From positions 1-41,149 of the forward strand of contig JALWCE010000154.1 in NCBI GenBank assembly GCA_027036935.1: DNA of 41,149 nt. Reading direction: 5' to 3'. A model generated the notes under the pieces. It was given only the letters and a program-made list of their open reading frames with translations, was not told the origin of the DNA and did not search any database. This DNA comes from Nitratiruptor sp. (GTDB lineage: Bacteria > Campylobacterota > Campylobacteria > Campylobacterales > Nitratiruptoraceae). The position numbers and the translations under genes are program-made. Shown one piece after another: positions 28,960-40,462 of this stretch (positions are counted from its first letter, which is position 1; every line of letters begins with the position of its first letter).

Positions 28960-29586
28960 TTATTTGGAGTAGAGCTCGACGATCAATCGCTCTTCTACAG
29001 GAATTTCTACCTCTTCTCGCTCGGGTATACGGGTAAAGATACCAAAAAGCTTCTCCTTATCCACATCGACCCAAGGTACGATTCCAGTTTGATTAGTCAA
29101 TTCGATTGATCGTTGGATTTGGGGATTATTTTTACTTTTTTCCTTGATTTCAATCTTTTGACCGGGTTTAACTCGGTATGAGGGAATATTGACCCGTTTG
29201 CCATCTACAAGTACATGTCCATGATTGACAAGCTGTCTAGCAAAACGTCTTGTAGTGGCAAATCCCATTCTATATACCACGTTGTCAAGCCGCTGCTCCA
29301 AAAGCTTCACCAAGTTCTCCCCTGTGTTTCCTTCCATTCTGTTGGCCTCTTTGAAAAGGTTTCTAAACTGCTTTTCAAGAATACCATACATATATTTGGC
29401 TTTTTGTTTCTCACGAAGTTGAAGACCATATTCACTGATTTTTGTTCTTCTTTGACCATGCTGTCCGGGAGGATATGGTCTTCTTTCAAGGGCGCTCTTG
29501 CCCGCCAGTCTTCTCTCGCCTTTTAGGGCAAGGCTTACGCCAAGTCGCCTTTCAATTCTTTCTACTGGACCTCTATATCTTGCCAT
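28960..29586 (-). CDS. rpsD: 30S ribosomal protein S4
   Basis: [26 protein letters not shown]...[27 protein letters not shown]. Confidence 0.98.
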   Translation of the reverse strand: MARYRGPVERIERRLGVSLALKGERRLAGKSALERRPYPPGQHGQRRTKISEYGLQLREKQKAKYMYGILEKQFRNLFKEANRMEGNTGENLVKLLEQRLDNVVYRMGFATTRRFARQLVNHGHVLVDGKRVNIPSYRVKPGQKIEIKEKSKNNPQIQRSIELTNQTGIVPWVDVDKEKLFGIFTRIPEREEVEIPVEERLIVELYSK

Positions 29587-29642
29587 CTGTCTCTCCTACT
29601 CTCCAAATATTTCGCTCGTTTTAGGTGTACCGTCGTAAAAAA

Positions 29643-30035
29643 TTATACTCGTCGTCGTTTTGGAGGTCTACATCCATTGTGTGGTAAAGGTGTAATATCT
29701 TTAAAAAAGATTACGCGAATTCCCTCGATCGCACCAACACTTTTTACAGCCGTATCTCGACCACTTCCAGGACCTTGGACTTTGATACCTACTTCTTTGA
29801 TGCCGTGCTCTTTGGCTTTGGTCATGGCATCCTCTACGGCTTGCTGGGCAGCAAAAGGAGTAGATTTTTTACTTCCTTTAAATCCTAAACTTCCCGCACT
29901 GCTCCAAGCAATTACATTACCCATTTCATCTGTTACCGTTACCACAGTATTGTTAAAAGTCGCATTGATATAAACTATACCTTTTGCGATATTCTTTTTT
30001 ACAACCTTTTTTCTAGAACCTTTTCTTTTTGCCAT
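29643..30035 (-). CDS. rpsK: 30S ribosomal protein S11
   Basis: [46 protein letters not shown]. Confidence 0.98.
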   Translation of the reverse strand: MAKRKGSRKKVVKKNIAKGIVYINATFNNTVVTVTDEMGNVIAWSSAGSLGFKGSKKSTPFAAQQAVEDAMTKAKEHGIKEVGIKVQGPGSGRDTAVKSVGAIEGIRVIFFKDITPLPHNGCRPPKRRRV

Positions 30036-30046
30036 CTATCGATCCT

Positions 30047-30412
30047 TTACTTCGCCGCACCTACGGTTTTTTTCTTGCCTTTTCTTGTTCTAGCGTTCGT
30101 TTTGGTCTTTTGTCCACGTACAGGCAAACCACGTCTGTGTCTCAGCCCTCGATAGCAGCCAATATCCATCAACGCTTTAATATCCATAGCCACTTTTCGT
30201 CTCAAATCCCCCTCGACCATATAGTTGTCCCGGATATGGCGGTTGATGAGGGCCACTTCTTCTTCACTCAATTCATAAACCCGTTTATCGTAGCTAATAC
30301 CTACTGCATCAAGAATCTTTCGAGAAGTAGTCAACCCTATACCATAGACGTAAGGGAGTGCATACTCAATTCTTTTATTTTTTGGCAAATCTACCCCTGC
30401 GATCCTAGCCAT
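30047..30412 (-). CDS. rpsM: 30S ribosomal protein S13
   Basis: [26 protein letters not shown]...[21 protein letters not shown]. Confidence 0.98.
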   Translation of the reverse strand: MARIAGVDLPKNKRIEYALPYVYGIGLTTSRKILDAVGISYDKRVYELSEEEVALINRHIRDNYMVEGDLRRKVAMDIKALMDIGCYRGLRHRRGLPVRGQKTKTNARTRKGKKKTVGAAK

Positions 30413-30415
30413 CTG

Positions 30416-30529
30416 CTATCCTTGTCTTTGTTTATGTTTTGGATTTACACAAATTACTCTAATAACGCCTTTGCGTTTAATGATTTTACATTTGTCGCAC
30501 ATCTTTTTGACTGATGCTCGTACTTTCAT
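30416..30529 (-). CDS. rpmJ: 50S ribosomal protein L36
   Basis: [37 protein letters not shown], read directly; too short for the ORF track; RBS AAGGAGAG. Confidence 0.98.
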   Translation of the reverse strand: MKVRASVKKMCDKCKIIKRKGVIRVICVNPKHKQRQG

Positions 30530-30549
30530 TCTCTCTCCTTAGAAATTTT

Positions 30550-30625
30550 GGCACTTTCGACGGTACACACAGGCTAAGTGAGCCGGCTTAGCCAATCCTT
30601 GTAAGAATAGTGCCCTTTCTTACAA
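30550..30625 (-). promoter_or_regulatory. Structured leader RNA upstream of rpmJ-rpsM-rpsK-rpsD-rpoA-rplQ, possible pseudoknot
   Basis: Stem TTGTAAGAA/TTCTTACAA (30599-30607/30617-30625), stem GGCTAAG/CTTAGCC (30572-30578/30587-30593), loop 30609-30614 complementary to 30550-30555 (AGTGCC/GGCACT). Confidence 0.55.
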
Positions 30626-30658
30626 AGATTCTTCCCATAGTTCACAAAAAGGGACAAA

Positions 30659-30664
30659 ATTATA
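30659..30664 (-). promoter_or_regulatory. Putative internal -10 box (TATAAT) for rpmJ and the alpha-operon genes
   Basis: Minus strand ATATCAAGTATAATTTTGTCCC in the 158-bp infA-rpmJ gap. Confidence 0.5.
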
Positions 30665-30687
30665 CTTGATATCCACTTAATTTAACC

Positions 30688-30906
30688 TTATTTATATCGG
30701 AAAGTGATGCGTCCTTTGTCTAAGCTGTAGGGGGTCAACTCAACTTTTACCTTATCTCCGGGTAAAATTTTGATATAGTGCATCCGCATCTTTCCAGCAA
30801 TATGACACAAAACTACATGGCCATTTTCCAATTCCACTCTAAAAGTGGCATTTGGCAACGCCTCCTTAACAATACCGTCTACTTCTATAACATCATCTTT
30901 TGCCAT
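30688..30906 (-). CDS. infA: Translation initiation factor IF-1
   Basis: [72 protein letters not shown]. Confidence 0.98.
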   Translation of the reverse strand: MAKDDVIEVDGIVKEALPNATFRVELENGHVVLCHIAGKMRMHYIKILPGDKVKVELTPYSLDKGRITFRYK

Positions 30907-30908
30907 TT

Positions 30909-31667
30909 TTACTCCTTGCTTAAAATTTGCGCCGTACCATCTATGATGGCTACCGTATGTTCATAGTGAGAACCTCGTAAGCCATCCTCGCTTACTACCG
31001 ACCACTTATCTTCCAAAATTTTTGGAGTCCCCAGTTTTTGACAAATCATAGGCTCAAGACAAAAAACCATCCCGTTTTTGATTTTAGGACCGCTTTTGGG
31101 TGAACCATGCTCAAGATAGTTTGGAATTTCGGGCTCTTCATGAGGCTTTTTGCCAATACCATGCCCGCAAAATCCATGAAGCGGTACATAGCCACGAGCC
31201 CTGATATACTTTTCTATCTCATAGCTGAGCTCTTTAAAACGCATACCCACACGGATTATTCCTATGGCATAGTCCAAAGTATCTTTGGCTACTGCGATAA
31301 GCTCCTTATCCTTTGCAGAGATTTGGCCAACGCCTACGGTGATTGCTCCATCACCATACCACCCATTAAGCTCCGTCCCAATATCAAGGCCTACAATATC
31401 TCCTTCTCGGAGTCTGTACTCAGTAGGAATACCATGGATAATCACCTCATTAACTGAAGTACATACTGAAGCTGGAAAGCCGTATAATCCTTTAAAAGAT
31501 GGTCGAGCGCCAAGGCTTTGGATATACTCCTCGCCTAATTGGTCAAGTTCTTTGAGCGAAGTGCCGGGTTGACACTTCGTTTTGAGGAAGTTAAGGGTTT
31601 TTGCAACGATTTGGTTGGCCTGGCGAAGCTTTTCTATCTCGGCCGGTTTGCGAATAGCAATCGCCAT
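30909..31667 (-). CDS. map: Methionine aminopeptidase
   Basis: [49 protein letters not shown]. Confidence 0.97.
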   Translation of the reverse strand: MAIAIRKPAEIEKLRQANQIVAKTLNFLKTKCQPGTSLKELDQLGEEYIQSLGARPSFKGLYGFPASVCTSVNEVIIHGIPTEYRLREGDIVGLDIGTELNGWYGDGAITVGVGQISAKDKELIAVAKDTLDYAIGIIRVGMRFKELSYEIEKYIRARGYVPLHGFCGHGIGKKPHEEPEIPNYLEHGSPKSGPKIKNGMVFCLEPMICQKLGTPKILEDKWSVVSEDGLRGSHYEHTVAIIDGTAQILSKE

Positions 31668-32929
31668 TAAAGACCTACCGCACTAAGGGTCTGATACTTG
31701 CTCATATAGATTTGGGCCTCAATCTTTCGCATCGTATCAAGGGCTACTTGCACTACAATCAAAACCGCCGTTCCACCAAAATAAAAAGGCACGCCCATCG
31801 CTTTGACAAGTATCCAAGGTAAAGTGGCAATAATACCAAGATAAAGGGCTCCCCACAGGGTCAGTCTGCTAGCTACTTGGTTCAAGTACTCGGCAGTAGG
31901 CTCACCTGGACGAACACCGGGGATAAATCCGCCTTGACGTTTGAGATTTTCGGCGATCTCCTTGGCGTTAAAGACAATGGAAGCGTAAAAATAGGCAAAA
32001 AATATTACGAGAAAAAACATTAAGACATTAAATATAAAACCATTGGGATTAAGGATATCGGCAATCTTTTGGACAATTGGATTGGTACTTGATTGTAAAA
32101 TGGTAGAGGGAAACATCAGTATAGCTGAAGCGAAAATTGGTGGAATTACCCCACTTAAATTAAGCTTGATAGGAATATAGTTCATAATTCGTTTTTTTTG
32201 ATTTTGCATCAAGACTTTTCTAGAATATGAGACCGGAATACGCCGCTCCGCTAGTTCTACATAGATGATAAATCCCACCGTTACCAAAATAATGGCCACA
32301 ATTGCGATTAAAACCAAGAAATTGAGCTCACCAGTATTGACTAAATTGATAGTCCCCGCAATGGCTGTTGGAATACCCGAAACGATACCGGCAAAAATGA
32401 TCAAAGATATCCCGTTACCAATACCTCGCTGAGTAATTTGCTCACCAATCCATACCAATATCATAGTACCCGCAAGCATCGAGATAGCCGCTATGACTAC
32501 AAAAGTTTGCATATCAATCATAATGGCACTCTCACCGCCTTTACCCGTAAGCGAATGCAAACCTATGGAGACCCCAATCGCTTGAATAAGCGTAATAGCT
32601 ACGGTAGCGTACCGGATAATTTGCATATATTTGACCATTCCATCACGCTCTTTTTTGAGCTGTCCTAATGATGGAAAAGTAGCCGCAAGAAGTTCCATAA
32701 TAATCGAAGCGGTGATGTAGGGCATAATACCTAAGGAGATGATGCTCAGTCGTCGTACGGCGTTGCCGCTAAACATATTGAGCATTCCCAAAGCATTGCC
32801 GCTTTGGGAGTCGAAAAACTCTTTTACCACATCGATATTAACGCCAGGGACAGGCACATAGGCCAAAACTCTATACAAGAATAGAAATCCCAGTGTAATA
32901 AGGATTTTGTTTACAAGTGCTTTGCTCAT
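31667..32929 (-). CDS. secY: Preprotein translocase subunit SecY
   Basis: LGIMPYITASIIMELL, RRIPVSYSRKV, GGFIPGVRPGEPTAEYLN. Confidence 0.98.
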   Translation of the reverse strand: MSKALVNKILITLGFLFLYRVLAYVPVPGVNIDVVKEFFDSQSGNALGMLNMFSGNAVRRLSIISLGIMPYITASIIMELLAATFPSLGQLKKERDGMVKYMQIIRYATVAITLIQAIGVSIGLHSLTGKGGESAIMIDMQTFVVIAAISMLAGTMILVWIGEQITQRGIGNGISLIIFAGIVSGIPTAIAGTINLVNTGELNFLVLIAIVAIILVTVGFIIYVELAERRIPVSYSRKVLMQNQKKRIMNYIPIKLNLSGVIPPIFASAILMFPSTILQSSTNPIVQKIADILNPNGFIFNVLMFFLVIFFAYFYASIVFNAKEIAENLKRQGGFIPGVRPGEPTAEYLNQVASRLTLWGALYLGIIATLPWILVKAMGVPFYFGGTAVLIVVQVALDTMRKIEAQIYMSKYQTLSAVGL

Positions 32930-33330
32930 TACTTTTGTCCGCTGTAAGAGATATTTTCATCTTTTATCTTTGCGATGATCTCTTTGACACTACTCCCGAT
33001 AAGTTTAATTTTTGTGACATATTTTGGAAGTTTATAAACACTTTTGATACTTTCGATAGTAATCTCTTCTAGTGCCGCTACAGATTTTACCTTATCTACA
33101 TTAATAGCGTGCGGCTTTTGGACGCGTGAGCGAAATCCAACTTTTGGCAATCGTCTTTGCAGTGGCTGTTGACCACCCTCAAAGCCTCTTTTTTGAGAAT
33201 ATCCCGTTCTACTTTTTTGACCTTTTTGTCCTCTTGTGGCAGTCTTTCCCTTACCGCTTCCTTGTCCTCGTCCGACCCGTTTGGTTTTATGGGTACTTCC
33301 GGGAGCTGGTTGAAGATTATGCAATGCCAT
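32929..33330 (-). CDS. rplO: 50S ribosomal protein L15
   Basis: [38 protein letters not shown]. Confidence 0.98.
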   Translation of the reverse strand: MALHNLQPAPGSTHKTKRVGRGQGSGKGKTATRGQKGQKSRTGYSQKRGFEGGQQPLQRRLPKVGFRSRVQKPHAINVDKVKSVAALEEITIESIKSVYKLPKYVTKIKLIGSSVKEIIAKIKDENISYSGQK

Positions 33331-33333
33331 ACT

Positions 33334-33777
33334 TTATCCTTTTATTCTCTCTAGTGCTTCGATAGTCGCTCTAACCAAAGTAGCTGGGTTGTTTGAACCC
33401 AAAGATTTGGTCAAGATATCTTTAATACCCGCAAGCTCCAATACCGGTCGGGCAGCACCACCGGCGATAACCCCCGTACCTTGACTAGCGGGTTTGAGTA
33501 AAATTTTACTCGCATTATATTTATGCTCAATATCGTGGGCAATCGTAGTCCCTTTGATATTAACAGTGGTAATATTTTTAAAAGCGTTGTCAATCGCTTT
33601 TTTAATAGCGTCAGGTACCTCTTTGGCTTTACCGATGCCGTATCCCACATGGCCCTTTTTATCGCCTACCACTACAAGAGCGCTAAAACGAAATCTTCGT
33701 CCACCTTTGACCACTTTCGTCACACGGCTGATATTGACAACAACCTCTTCGAACTCTTCTCTGTTCCAATTTTCCAT
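33334..33777 (-). CDS. rpsE: 30S ribosomal protein S5
   Basis: [49 protein letters not shown]. Confidence 0.98.
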   Translation of the reverse strand: MENWNREEFEEVVVNISRVTKVVKGGRRFRFSALVVVGDKKGHVGYGIGKAKEVPDAIKKAIDNAFKNITTVNIKGTTIAHDIEHKYNASKILLKPASQGTGVIAGGAARPVLELAGIKDILTKSLGSNNPATLVRATIEALERIKG

Positions 33778-33786
33778 CGACTACCC

Positions 33787-34143
33787 CTAAAACTTGATTC
33801 CGTTTTCTCTAAGCGCATCCGCAAAAGATGCAACAACGCCATGATAGAGATAACCGTTTCTATCAAAAACGATTGTCTCAATATTGATACTTTTAAGCTT
33901 TTGAGCCATATCCTCGGCTATTTTTTTCACATCCTCTTGATTTACTTTTAAGCCAAGCTTTGCACCATCGCTATACGCGAGGGTATGACCTTGTGTATCG
34001 TCAATCGCTTGAGCGTAAAAATGGCGATTGGATTTAAAGACCGATACTCGAGGACGATCGGCTGTACCTCGTACTTTTCCTCGAACTCTTCTTTTTCTTT
34101 TTATTCGAAGTCTATTTTTTTTTCTTTGAATACTCTGTCTCAT
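33787..34143 (-). CDS. rplR: 50S ribosomal protein L18
   Basis: [31 protein letters not shown]. Confidence 0.98.
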   Translation of the reverse strand: MRQSIQRKKNRLRIKRKRRVRGKVRGTADRPRVSVFKSNRHFYAQAIDDTQGHTLAYSDGAKLGLKVNQEDVKKIAEDMAQKLKSINIETIVFDRNGYLYHGVVASFADALRENGIKF

Positions 34144-34153
34144 TCCCTACCCC

Positions 34154-34690
34154 TTACTTCTTAGCTGTCTTACCAGCTTTTCTAATAATCACTTCATCAA
34201 CATATTTGACACCTTTGCCTTTATAGGGCTCAGGTGGTCTAAAGCTTCTAATCTCTGCAGCTACTTGGCCTACTTTTTGTTTGTCATGTCCCTTGATAGT
34301 GATAATATTTTTATCCACGCTTATCTCAATCCCCTCAGGAATTTGATAAATAACCGGATGGGAAAAGCCTAGTTGAAGTTCGAGTGTTTTACCCTTAATA
34401 GCCGCTCTGTATCCAACCCCATTGATCTCGAGTTTCTTTTCGAAACCCTTGACCAACCCTTCGATAGCGTTGGCTGTCAAAGAGCGATAGGTCCCCCAAA
34501 AAGCTTTGCTCTGCTTATCTTCGCCTACGGGGGAAAAAACGATCTTATTATCTTCAATTTTTACATTGACGCGATTGCCAAAATCTACCTCTTGGACAAG
34601 ATTACCCTTTTTAGCAATGAGTTTTCCTTCTTCAAGCTTTACCTCTACACCACTAGGTATCGCAACTGGTTGTTTACCTATTCTACTCAT
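34154..34690 (-). CDS. rplF: 50S ribosomal protein L6
   Basis: [17 protein letters not shown]...[26 protein letters not shown]. Confidence 0.98.
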   Translation of the reverse strand: MSRIGKQPVAIPSGVEVKLEEGKLIAKKGNLVQEVDFGNRVNVKIEDNKIVFSPVGEDKQSKAFWGTYRSLTANAIEGLVKGFEKKLEINGVGYRAAIKGKTLELQLGFSHPVIYQIPEGIEISVDKNIITIKGHDKQKVGQVAAEIRSFRPPEPYKGKGVKYVDEVIIRKAGKTAKK

Positions 34691-34739
34691 ACTTTTCCTT
34701 TATACGATATTTCTACGATTGACTCGAATGGATATCGTC

Positions 34740-35147
34740 TTACCAAACACTACACAAAACTTCGCCGCCAACACCGAGGCGGTAGGCTTCATCGTTGGGT
34801 AACACACCTTTACTTGTACTAACGATTATAGTCCCATATCCGTTTTTAAATCGTTTAATCTCATCTTTGCCTTTATAGACTCTTCGTCCGGGCTTAGAAA
34901 TTCTCTTGATCTCATTGATAACAGGCTTTTTCTTTTTGCCCTGTTCTTCATATTTTAAAACTACATTGATATATTTTTTATTACCATCTTCTACAACTTT
35001 ATAGCTTTCGATGTAGCCTTTATCCTGCAAAATTTTAACGATAGCTTCTACAATTTTTGAATAGAGTAGTTGGGTGACTTCTTGGCCTCTCATCTGAGCG
35101 TTTCTGATTCTTGTAATTGAATCTGCGATCATATCATTAATCATCAT
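34740..35147 (-). CDS. rpsH: 30S ribosomal protein S8
   Basis: [20 protein letters not shown]...[27 protein letters not shown]. Confidence 0.97.
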   Translation of the reverse strand: MMINDMIADSITRIRNAQMRGQEVTQLLYSKIVEAIVKILQDKGYIESYKVVEDGNKKYINVVLKYEEQGKKKKPVINEIKRISKPGRRVYKGKDEIKRFKNGYGTIIVSTSKGVLPNDEAYRLGVGGEVLCSVW

Positions 35148-35164
35148 TTCTCCTTCATGAATAT

Positions 35165-35199
35165 CTAATAGGGTTCGTGCTTGGCACGCTACCTATTAG
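35165..35199 (-). promoter_or_regulatory. Two-helix hairpin in the rpsN-rpsH intergenic region
   Basis: CTAATAGG...CCTATTAG outer stem (35165-35172/35192-35199), CGTGC-TTG-GCACG inner stem (35176-35180/35184-35188). Confidence 0.55.
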
Positions 35200-35203
35200 T
35201 GAA

Positions 35204-35389
35204 TTACCAGCTTGACTTTTTCACACCGGGTAAAAGTCCCTCGCTCGCCATTTTTCTTAGACAAATTCTACAAATCCCAAAATCTCTATATACAGAGCGG
35301 GGTCTTCCACAAATTCGACATCTAGTATAGGCGCGTACCTTAAATTTTGGCTTTCTTTGCGCCTTTGCGATCATACTTTTTTTAGCCAT
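35204..35389 (-). CDS. rpsN: 30S ribosomal protein S14 (zinc-binding type Z)
   Basis: 61 aa; [38 protein letters not shown]. Confidence 0.97.
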   Translation of the reverse strand: MAKKSMIAKAQRKPKFKVRAYTRCRICGRPRSVYRDFGICRICLRKMASEGLLPGVKKSSW

Positions 35390-35940
35390 TATTTACCACC
35401 TTTTGCAAATGGAAATCCAAGAAGCTCTAGCATTTTATACGCTTCTTTGTCATTTTCGGTCGTTGTGACCATGGTAATGTTCATCCCGTGCGTTTTAATG
35501 ATATTATCATAATCGACTTCGGGAAACATCAACTGTTCATCCAAACCAAAGTTATAGTTACCCCGTCCGTCAAATCCGTTTTTTGGAAGACCACGAAAAT
35601 CTTTTACTCTTGGTAATGCGATGTAGATAAGCTTTTGTAAAAAGTTCCACATACGCTCACCCCGTAAAGTAACCATTACACCCACAGGCATCCCCTCACG
35701 GATCTTAAAACCGGCCTCAGACTTTTTGGCTCTAGTAACGACAGCGTGCTGTCCGGCAATAAGACTAATAGTATCTTGAATATTTTGCAGCAGTTTACTA
35801 TCTCTGCTTCCCTCACCTGCTCCTACACTGATTACGATCTTTTCAAGATTTGGGATGAGCATAGGATTTTGGATCCCTAGCTCCTCTTTGAGAGCTGGAA
35901 CTACTTTTTCTTTATAGGTCTGTTTCAACTCCAATGTCAT
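35389..35940 (-). CDS. rplE: 50S ribosomal protein L5
   Basis: [23 protein letters not shown]...[15 protein letters not shown]. Confidence 0.98.
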   Translation of the reverse strand: MTLELKQTYKEKVVPALKEELGIQNPMLIPNLEKIVISVGAGEGSRDSKLLQNIQDTISLIAGQHAVVTRAKKSEAGFKIREGMPVGVMVTLRGERMWNFLQKLIYIALPRVKDFRGLPKNGFDGRGNYNFGLDEQLMFPEVDYDNIIKTHGMNITMVTTTENDKEAYKMLELLGFPFAKGGK

Positions 35941-36179
35941 GACGCGCCACCTTCTACTTTTCGAACGTTAGAGATATGAATTGGCATCTCTTTTTTTATG
36001 AATCCGCCCTCAGGATTCTCTTCACTGGGCTTGACCGCCTTTTTAGCCACTTTGCATCCAGCCACAATTACCGCATCTTTTTTAGTCAAAACCTTTAATA
36101 CCTCGCCGGTCTTACCTTTATCATCTCCAGCGATAACTTCGACGATATCACCCTTTTTAATTTTAAATTTTTTTGCCAT
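35937..36179 (-). CDS. rplX: 50S ribosomal protein L24
   Basis: [26 protein letters not shown]. Confidence 0.97.
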   Translation of the reverse strand: MAKKFKIKKGDIVEVIAGDDKGKTGEVLKVLTKKDAVIVAGCKVAKKAVKPSEENPEGGFIKKEMPIHISNVRKVEGGAS

Positions 36180-36550
36180 TAGAGCACCTCCGGTGCGAGT
36201 GAAACGATTTTCATAAAATTTTTATATCGAACCTCTCGAGCTACCGGTCCAAAAATCCGTGTACCAATAGGTTCATTTTTATTATCCAAAATAACTGCGG
36301 CATTGTCATCAAATCGGATCAAAGAGCCATTTTCTCTTTGGATCTCTTTTTTTGTACGTACTACCACCGCTTTGACCACTTGGCCTTTTTTTACCTTGCC
36401 GTTTGGCAAAGCTTTTTTAACAGATGCGACAATCACATCGCCCACGGAGGCGTATCGTCTTTTGGAGCCTCCAAGGACCTTGATCGCCATAATCTCTTTC
36501 GCGCCGCTGTTATCGGCGACGTTGAGTCTTGTAAAACTTTGAATCATCAC
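36179..36550 (-). CDS. rplN: 50S ribosomal protein L14
   Basis: [28 protein letters not shown]...[13 protein letters not shown]. Confidence 0.98.
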   Translation of the reverse strand: MMIQSFTRLNVADNSGAKEIMAIKVLGGSKRRYASVGDVIVASVKKALPNGKVKKGQVVKAVVVRTKKEIQRENGSLIRFDDNAAVILDNKNEPIGTRIFGPVAREVRYKNFMKIVSLAPEVL

Positions 36551-36798
36551 TGCACTCCTGACTGAACGATCTCTTTAAGCCGAAAAGATTTTCTTTTAGA
36601 AATGGGGCGACACTCTATAGCCGTAACTATATCGCCCACATTGGCTTGATTTTTTTCATCATGCACGAGATACTTTTTAAATCGTTTCACGATTTTATGG
36701 TATCTTGGATGCATCATCTTCCTCTCTACCAACAAAGAGATGGTCTTATCACCACTCTTTTTAATCACTTTTCCTTGAATAACTCTTTTATAAGCCAT
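36547..36798 (-). CDS. rpsQ: 30S ribosomal protein S17
   Basis: [45 protein letters not shown]. Confidence 0.97.
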   Translation of the reverse strand: MAYKRVIQGKVIKKSGDKTISLLVERKMMHPRYHKIVKRFKKYLVHDEKNQANVGDIVTAIECRPISKRKSFRLKEIVQSGVQ

Positions 36799-36998
36799 TA
36801 TCCAGCCCTTCTTTTCTCAGATATCGCCGTTTTGATTCTAGCGATATCTTTTCTTGTTTTTCTAATTTGACTCGTATCTTGGAGCTGCATGGTTTTAAGC
36901 TTCATACGAAGCGTAAAAAGCTCCAACTTTTTCTCTTTTAACAACCCTTCTAACTCTTTTAAACTTTTCTCTTTAATCTCAGTATAGTTCATTTTCAC
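36798..36998 (-). CDS. rpmC: 50S ribosomal protein L29
   Basis: [51 protein letters not shown]. Confidence 0.97.
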   Translation of the reverse strand: MKMNYTEIKEKSLKELEGLLKEKKLELFTLRMKLKTMQLQDTSQIRKTRKDIARIKTAISEKRRAG

Positions 36999-37404
36999 TC
37001 TCTTGTGTCACGATTTTTGTTTTGAATGGAAGTTTATATCGTGCAAGATCAAGAGCCTCTCTTGCCAAGCTCTCCTCAACACCGGCCATCTCATAGATGA
37101 TCCGACCGGGTTTGATATTCATCACCCATTTTTCCACTGAACCTTTCCCTTTACCCATCCGGGTTTCAAGAGGTTTTTTAGTCAATGGTTTATCAGGGAA
37201 TACCCGAATCCAAATTTTACCTGTTCTTTTTACTTTTCTCGTCATCGCAACCCGAGCCGCCTCAATCTGTCGCGAATCGATACGGCCGTGTTCAAGCGCT
37301 TTGATTCCAATATTACCAAAAGCTAGGCTGTTGCCTCGATAGGCCTTGCCTCGGTTTCGTCCCTTTTGCTGTTTTCTATATTTTGTCTTTTTTGGCATCA
37401 ACAT
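36979..37404 (-). CDS. rplP: 50S ribosomal protein L16
   Basis: [54 protein letters not shown]. Confidence 0.98.
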   Translation of the reverse strand: MLMPKKTKYRKQQKGRNRGKAYRGNSLAFGNIGIKALEHGRIDSRQIEAARVAMTRKVKRTGKIWIRVFPDKPLTKKPLETRMGKGKGSVEKWVMNIKPGRIIYEMAGVEESLAREALDLARYKLPFKTKIVTQESENELY

Positions 37405-37406
37405 GG

Positions 37407-38096
37407 TTAGCTTCTCCTTCTTGGAGCTCTACGTTTTGGCTTTTCGGTAGGCTCTGGTCGGATCCCTTTTTGCAAAACTTCACCTTTGAAGATCCAAACT
37501 TTCACCCCGATTACGCCGTATGTAGTATGAGCTTCGGCATAGCCGTAATCGATTTTGGCTCGAAGCGTATGCAAAGGTACGCGACCCTCCAAATACCACT
37601 CCGTTCGTGCCATCTCTGCACCGCCAAGTCGTCCCGCTACTTGGACTTTGATCCCCTTTACGCCTGCTTTTTGGGCAGCTTGGATCGCTTTTTTCATCGC
37701 TCGTCTAAAAGCGACCCGTCTCTCAAGCTGAGTCGCAACGTTTTCAGCGGCAAGCTGTGCGGAGGCTTGGGGACGTTTTTCTTCTTTGATATTAATATAG
37801 ACCTCTTTACCTACAAGCTTTTGAAGTTTTTGCTTAAGCTTTTCGATATCGGCGCCTTTCTTACCAATAATGACACCGGGTCGCGCCGCTACGATGGTAA
37901 CTCGAAGTTTTTTAGCCGTACGCTCGATAATGATATTGCTCACGCCTGCGTAGTAGAGCTCTTTTTTTAAAAAATTTCTAATTTTATAATCTTCGGCCAC
38001 TCGATCAGGCATCTTATTGTAATCGGGAAACCAGCGAGACTCCCAGTTTCTATTGATCCCAAGTCTCAAACCGATAGGATTGACTTTTTGACCCAT
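37407..38096 (-). CDS. rpsC: 30S ribosomal protein S3
   Basis: [23 protein letters not shown]...[27 protein letters not shown]. Confidence 0.98.
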   Translation of the reverse strand: MGQKVNPIGLRLGINRNWESRWFPDYNKMPDRVAEDYKIRNFLKKELYYAGVSNIIIERTAKKLRVTIVAARPGVIIGKKGADIEKLKQKLQKLVGKEVYINIKEEKRPQASAQLAAENVATQLERRVAFRRAMKKAIQAAQKAGVKGIKVQVAGRLGGAEMARTEWYLEGRVPLHTLRAKIDYGYAEAHTTYGVIGVKVWIFKGEVLQKGIRPEPTEKPKRRAPRRRS

Positions 38097-38425
38097 TAGC
38101 TATCCTTCTTTTGTGCTACTTCTACATAGATATGAGAAGTTGGCTTCATAATTCTGCTCGCTCGCCCTCGAGCTCTTGGTCGAAATCGTTTCAGATATGG
38201 ACCCCGATCGACTCTACAAGAGACGATCTCCACCTCTTCTGGCTCATATCCTCCATTGGCTACTGCACTCGTAATCACTTTAGAGATCACTTTTGCCGCT
38301 TTATTTGGCATAAACTCCAATGCCGCCAACGCCTCCTCGGCATTCATACCCTGCACCTCGCGAGCGATCAATCTCGCTTTTGTAGGTGAGAGCCGGATAA
38401 ATCTCAAAACTGCTTTACTCATCAC
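38096..38425 (-). CDS. rplV: 50S ribosomal protein L22
   Basis: [29 protein letters not shown]...[19 protein letters not shown]. Confidence 0.97.
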   Translation of the reverse strand: MMSKAVLRFIRLSPTKARLIAREVQGMNAEEALAALEFMPNKAAKVISKVITSAVANGGYEPEEVEIVSCRVDRGPYLKRFRPRARGRASRIMKPTSHIYVEVAQKKDS

Positions 38426-38431
38426 CTATCC

Positions 38432-38713
38432 TTACTTACCTATTTTCTTCTGTACGGAGCCCTTATGGCCTCGAAAAGTCCGTGTCGGTGCAAATTCACC
38501 GAGTTTAAATCCCACATGGTTTTCTGTGATATAGACCGGTACAAACTGCCGGCCGTTGTGGACGGTAATTGTCAATCCGATCATTTCGGGTACGATAGTG
38601 CTTCTTCTTGACCATGTTTTGATCGGTTTTTTATCACCACTCTCTTTTGCTTTGAGCACTTTTTTCATCAAATGCTCATCTACAAATGGACCCTTTTTAA
38701 TACTTCTTGCCAT
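38432..38713 (-). CDS. rpsS: 30S ribosomal protein S19
   Basis: [19 protein letters not shown]...[17 protein letters not shown]. Confidence 0.98.
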   Translation of the reverse strand: MARSIKKGPFVDEHLMKKVLKAKESGDKKPIKTWSRRSTIVPEMIGLTITVHNGRQFVPVYITENHVGFKLGEFAPTRTFRGHKGSVQKKIGK

Positions 38714-38724
38714 CGTTTACCCTC

Positions 38725-39555
38725 TTATTTTTTCTTTCTTCTAGAGATTATAAGCTTATCGCTTGGCTTTTTGCGTCGCGTCTTATACCCTTTGGTCGGT
38801 TTACCCCATGGCGTTACCGGATGTCCGCTTGGTCCAGTTTTCCCCTCACCACCGCCGTGTGGGTGATCGACCGGGTTCATCGCACTACCTCGTGTTTGTG
38901 GTCTAATGCCTAGATGTCGGCTTCGTCCAGCTTTTCCGATGACAATGTTGATATACTCTTCGTTACCTACCACACCGATAGTAGCCATACACTCGCCAAG
39001 AATCTTCCTCATCTCTCCACTAGGGAGTCGAAGAATGACATATTTACCCTCTCGACCCATAATCTGAGCATATGCTCCAGCACTTCTGGCCAACTGCCCG
39101 CCGTGTCCGGGTTTCATCTCGATATTATGTACCAAAGTACCCACGGGAATGTTTTTAAGCTTCATAGCATTACCGGGCAGTACATCGAGTCCTGACTCCG
39201 CCGCTTCGACAATATCACCGATTTTAAGACCGCTTGGTTGGAGGATATATCGCTTATCGCCATCTTTGTATACGATTAAAGAGATGCGGCAGTTTCTGTA
39301 TGGATCATACTCAATAGTTGCCACTCGACCCGGAACGCCAAATTTATTTCGTTTAAAATCGATGATTCTATAGAGTTTTTTCGCTCCACCCTCTCGGTGT
39401 CTTGAGGTGATGCGCCCTTGATTGTTTCTACCCGCTCTTGTTGGCAGTTTGACCAATAGCTTTCGCACACTTGGACGAGCGGTGATGTCACTGCTCTCCA
39501 CCACGCTCATAAATCTACGACTAGGCGTATATGGTTTATATTTTTTAATTGCCAT
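38725..39555 (-). CDS. rplB: 50S ribosomal protein L2
   Basis: [22 protein letters not shown]...[39 protein letters not shown]. Confidence 0.98.
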   Translation of the reverse strand: MAIKKYKPYTPSRRFMSVVESSDITARPSVRKLLVKLPTRAGRNNQGRITSRHREGGAKKLYRIIDFKRNKFGVPGRVATIEYDPYRNCRISLIVYKDGDKRYILQPSGLKIGDIVEAAESGLDVLPGNAMKLKNIPVGTLVHNIEMKPGHGGQLARSAGAYAQIMGREGKYVILRLPSGEMRKILGECMATIGVVGNEEYINIVIGKAGRSRHLGIRPQTRGSAMNPVDHPHGGGEGKTGPSGHPVTPWGKPTKGYKTRRKKPSDKLIISRRKKK

Positions 39556-39564
39556 GCTCTATCC

Positions 39565-39846
39565 TTACACCGCTAAGCTCTCTATGCTCGCACCCTCTGG
39601 GAGCTTAACATAGAATTTTTTATAGTTATCTCGTTTACCCTCAATCCCTCGAAATCGCTTGGTTTTGCCTTTCATCCGAAGAGAGTTGATCTTAACGGGA
39701 GTGACGCCAAAATACTCTTTGAGTACCGCTTTGAGCTGATTTTTTGTCATTTTGTCACTCGTTTGAATAACGATGTATCCCTCTTCTTGAAGGCCTAAAC
39801 TCTTTTCTGTGTAGATGATTGATTTGATATCTGTTATATCTGCCAT
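39565..39846 (-). CDS. rplW: 50S ribosomal protein L23
   Basis: [42 protein letters not shown]. Confidence 0.96.
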   Translation of the reverse strand: MADITDIKSIIYTEKSLGLQEEGYIVIQTSDKMTKNQLKAVLKEYFGVTPVKINSLRMKGKTKRFRGIEGKRDNYKKFYVKLPEGASIESLAV

Positions 39847-39847
39847 A

Positions 39848-40462
39848 TTAGCCCTCTTTTACTATTTTTTCCCAAACCGGTTTTTCAATAACTACAGCTC
39901 TAAAAGCAGCCGCAAGATATGCATTGAGTTCATTTGGTTCGATGAGATACGCATTTGGTAAATTTCTAAATGCTAAGGATGTCTTCTCGTCAATGTTTTC
40001 TTTGACAATCAAAGCGTCTCGTACTCCAAGTTTTTTAAGGAGTGCGGCCGCATCTTTGGTCTTGCCAGACTCTACAGCCACACTCTCTACGACAAACAGA
40101 GCTCCTTGCTCACCTTTTTCGTTTAAAGCAAACTCAAGAGCTTTTCGTTTCTGCTTTTTGTTTACTTTTTGGGTGTAATTTTTGGTATTTTTAGGACCAA
40201 AAGCCACGCCACCGCCCACAAAAATAGGTGATCGTATGGAGCCGGCTCTCGCTCCTCCTCGCCCTTTTTGCTGCCAAGGTTTCTTACCCCCGCCGCTCAC
40301 TTCGCCTCTTGTTTTGGTATGGGCGTTATTAGCGCGAAGATTTGCCAAATAGGCCTTGACATAAAGATAAAGGTTGTGGGGATTGATCCCTTGAAAATTT
40401 TCTGGCAGCGCCAACTCCCCAGAGCGCTCGAAATTTTCGTTTAGTACTACCGCTTTACTCAT
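39848..40462 (-). CDS. rplD: 50S ribosomal protein L4
   Basis: [39 protein letters not shown]. Confidence 0.98.
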   Translation of the reverse strand: MSKAVVLNENFERSGELALPENFQGINPHNLYLYVKAYLANLRANNAHTKTRGEVSGGGKKPWQQKGRGGARAGSIRSPIFVGGGVAFGPKNTKNYTQKVNKKQKRKALEFALNEKGEQGALFVVESVAVESGKTKDAAALLKKLGVRDALIVKENIDEKTSLAFRNLPNAYLIEPNELNAYLAAAFRAVVIEKPVWEKIVKEG

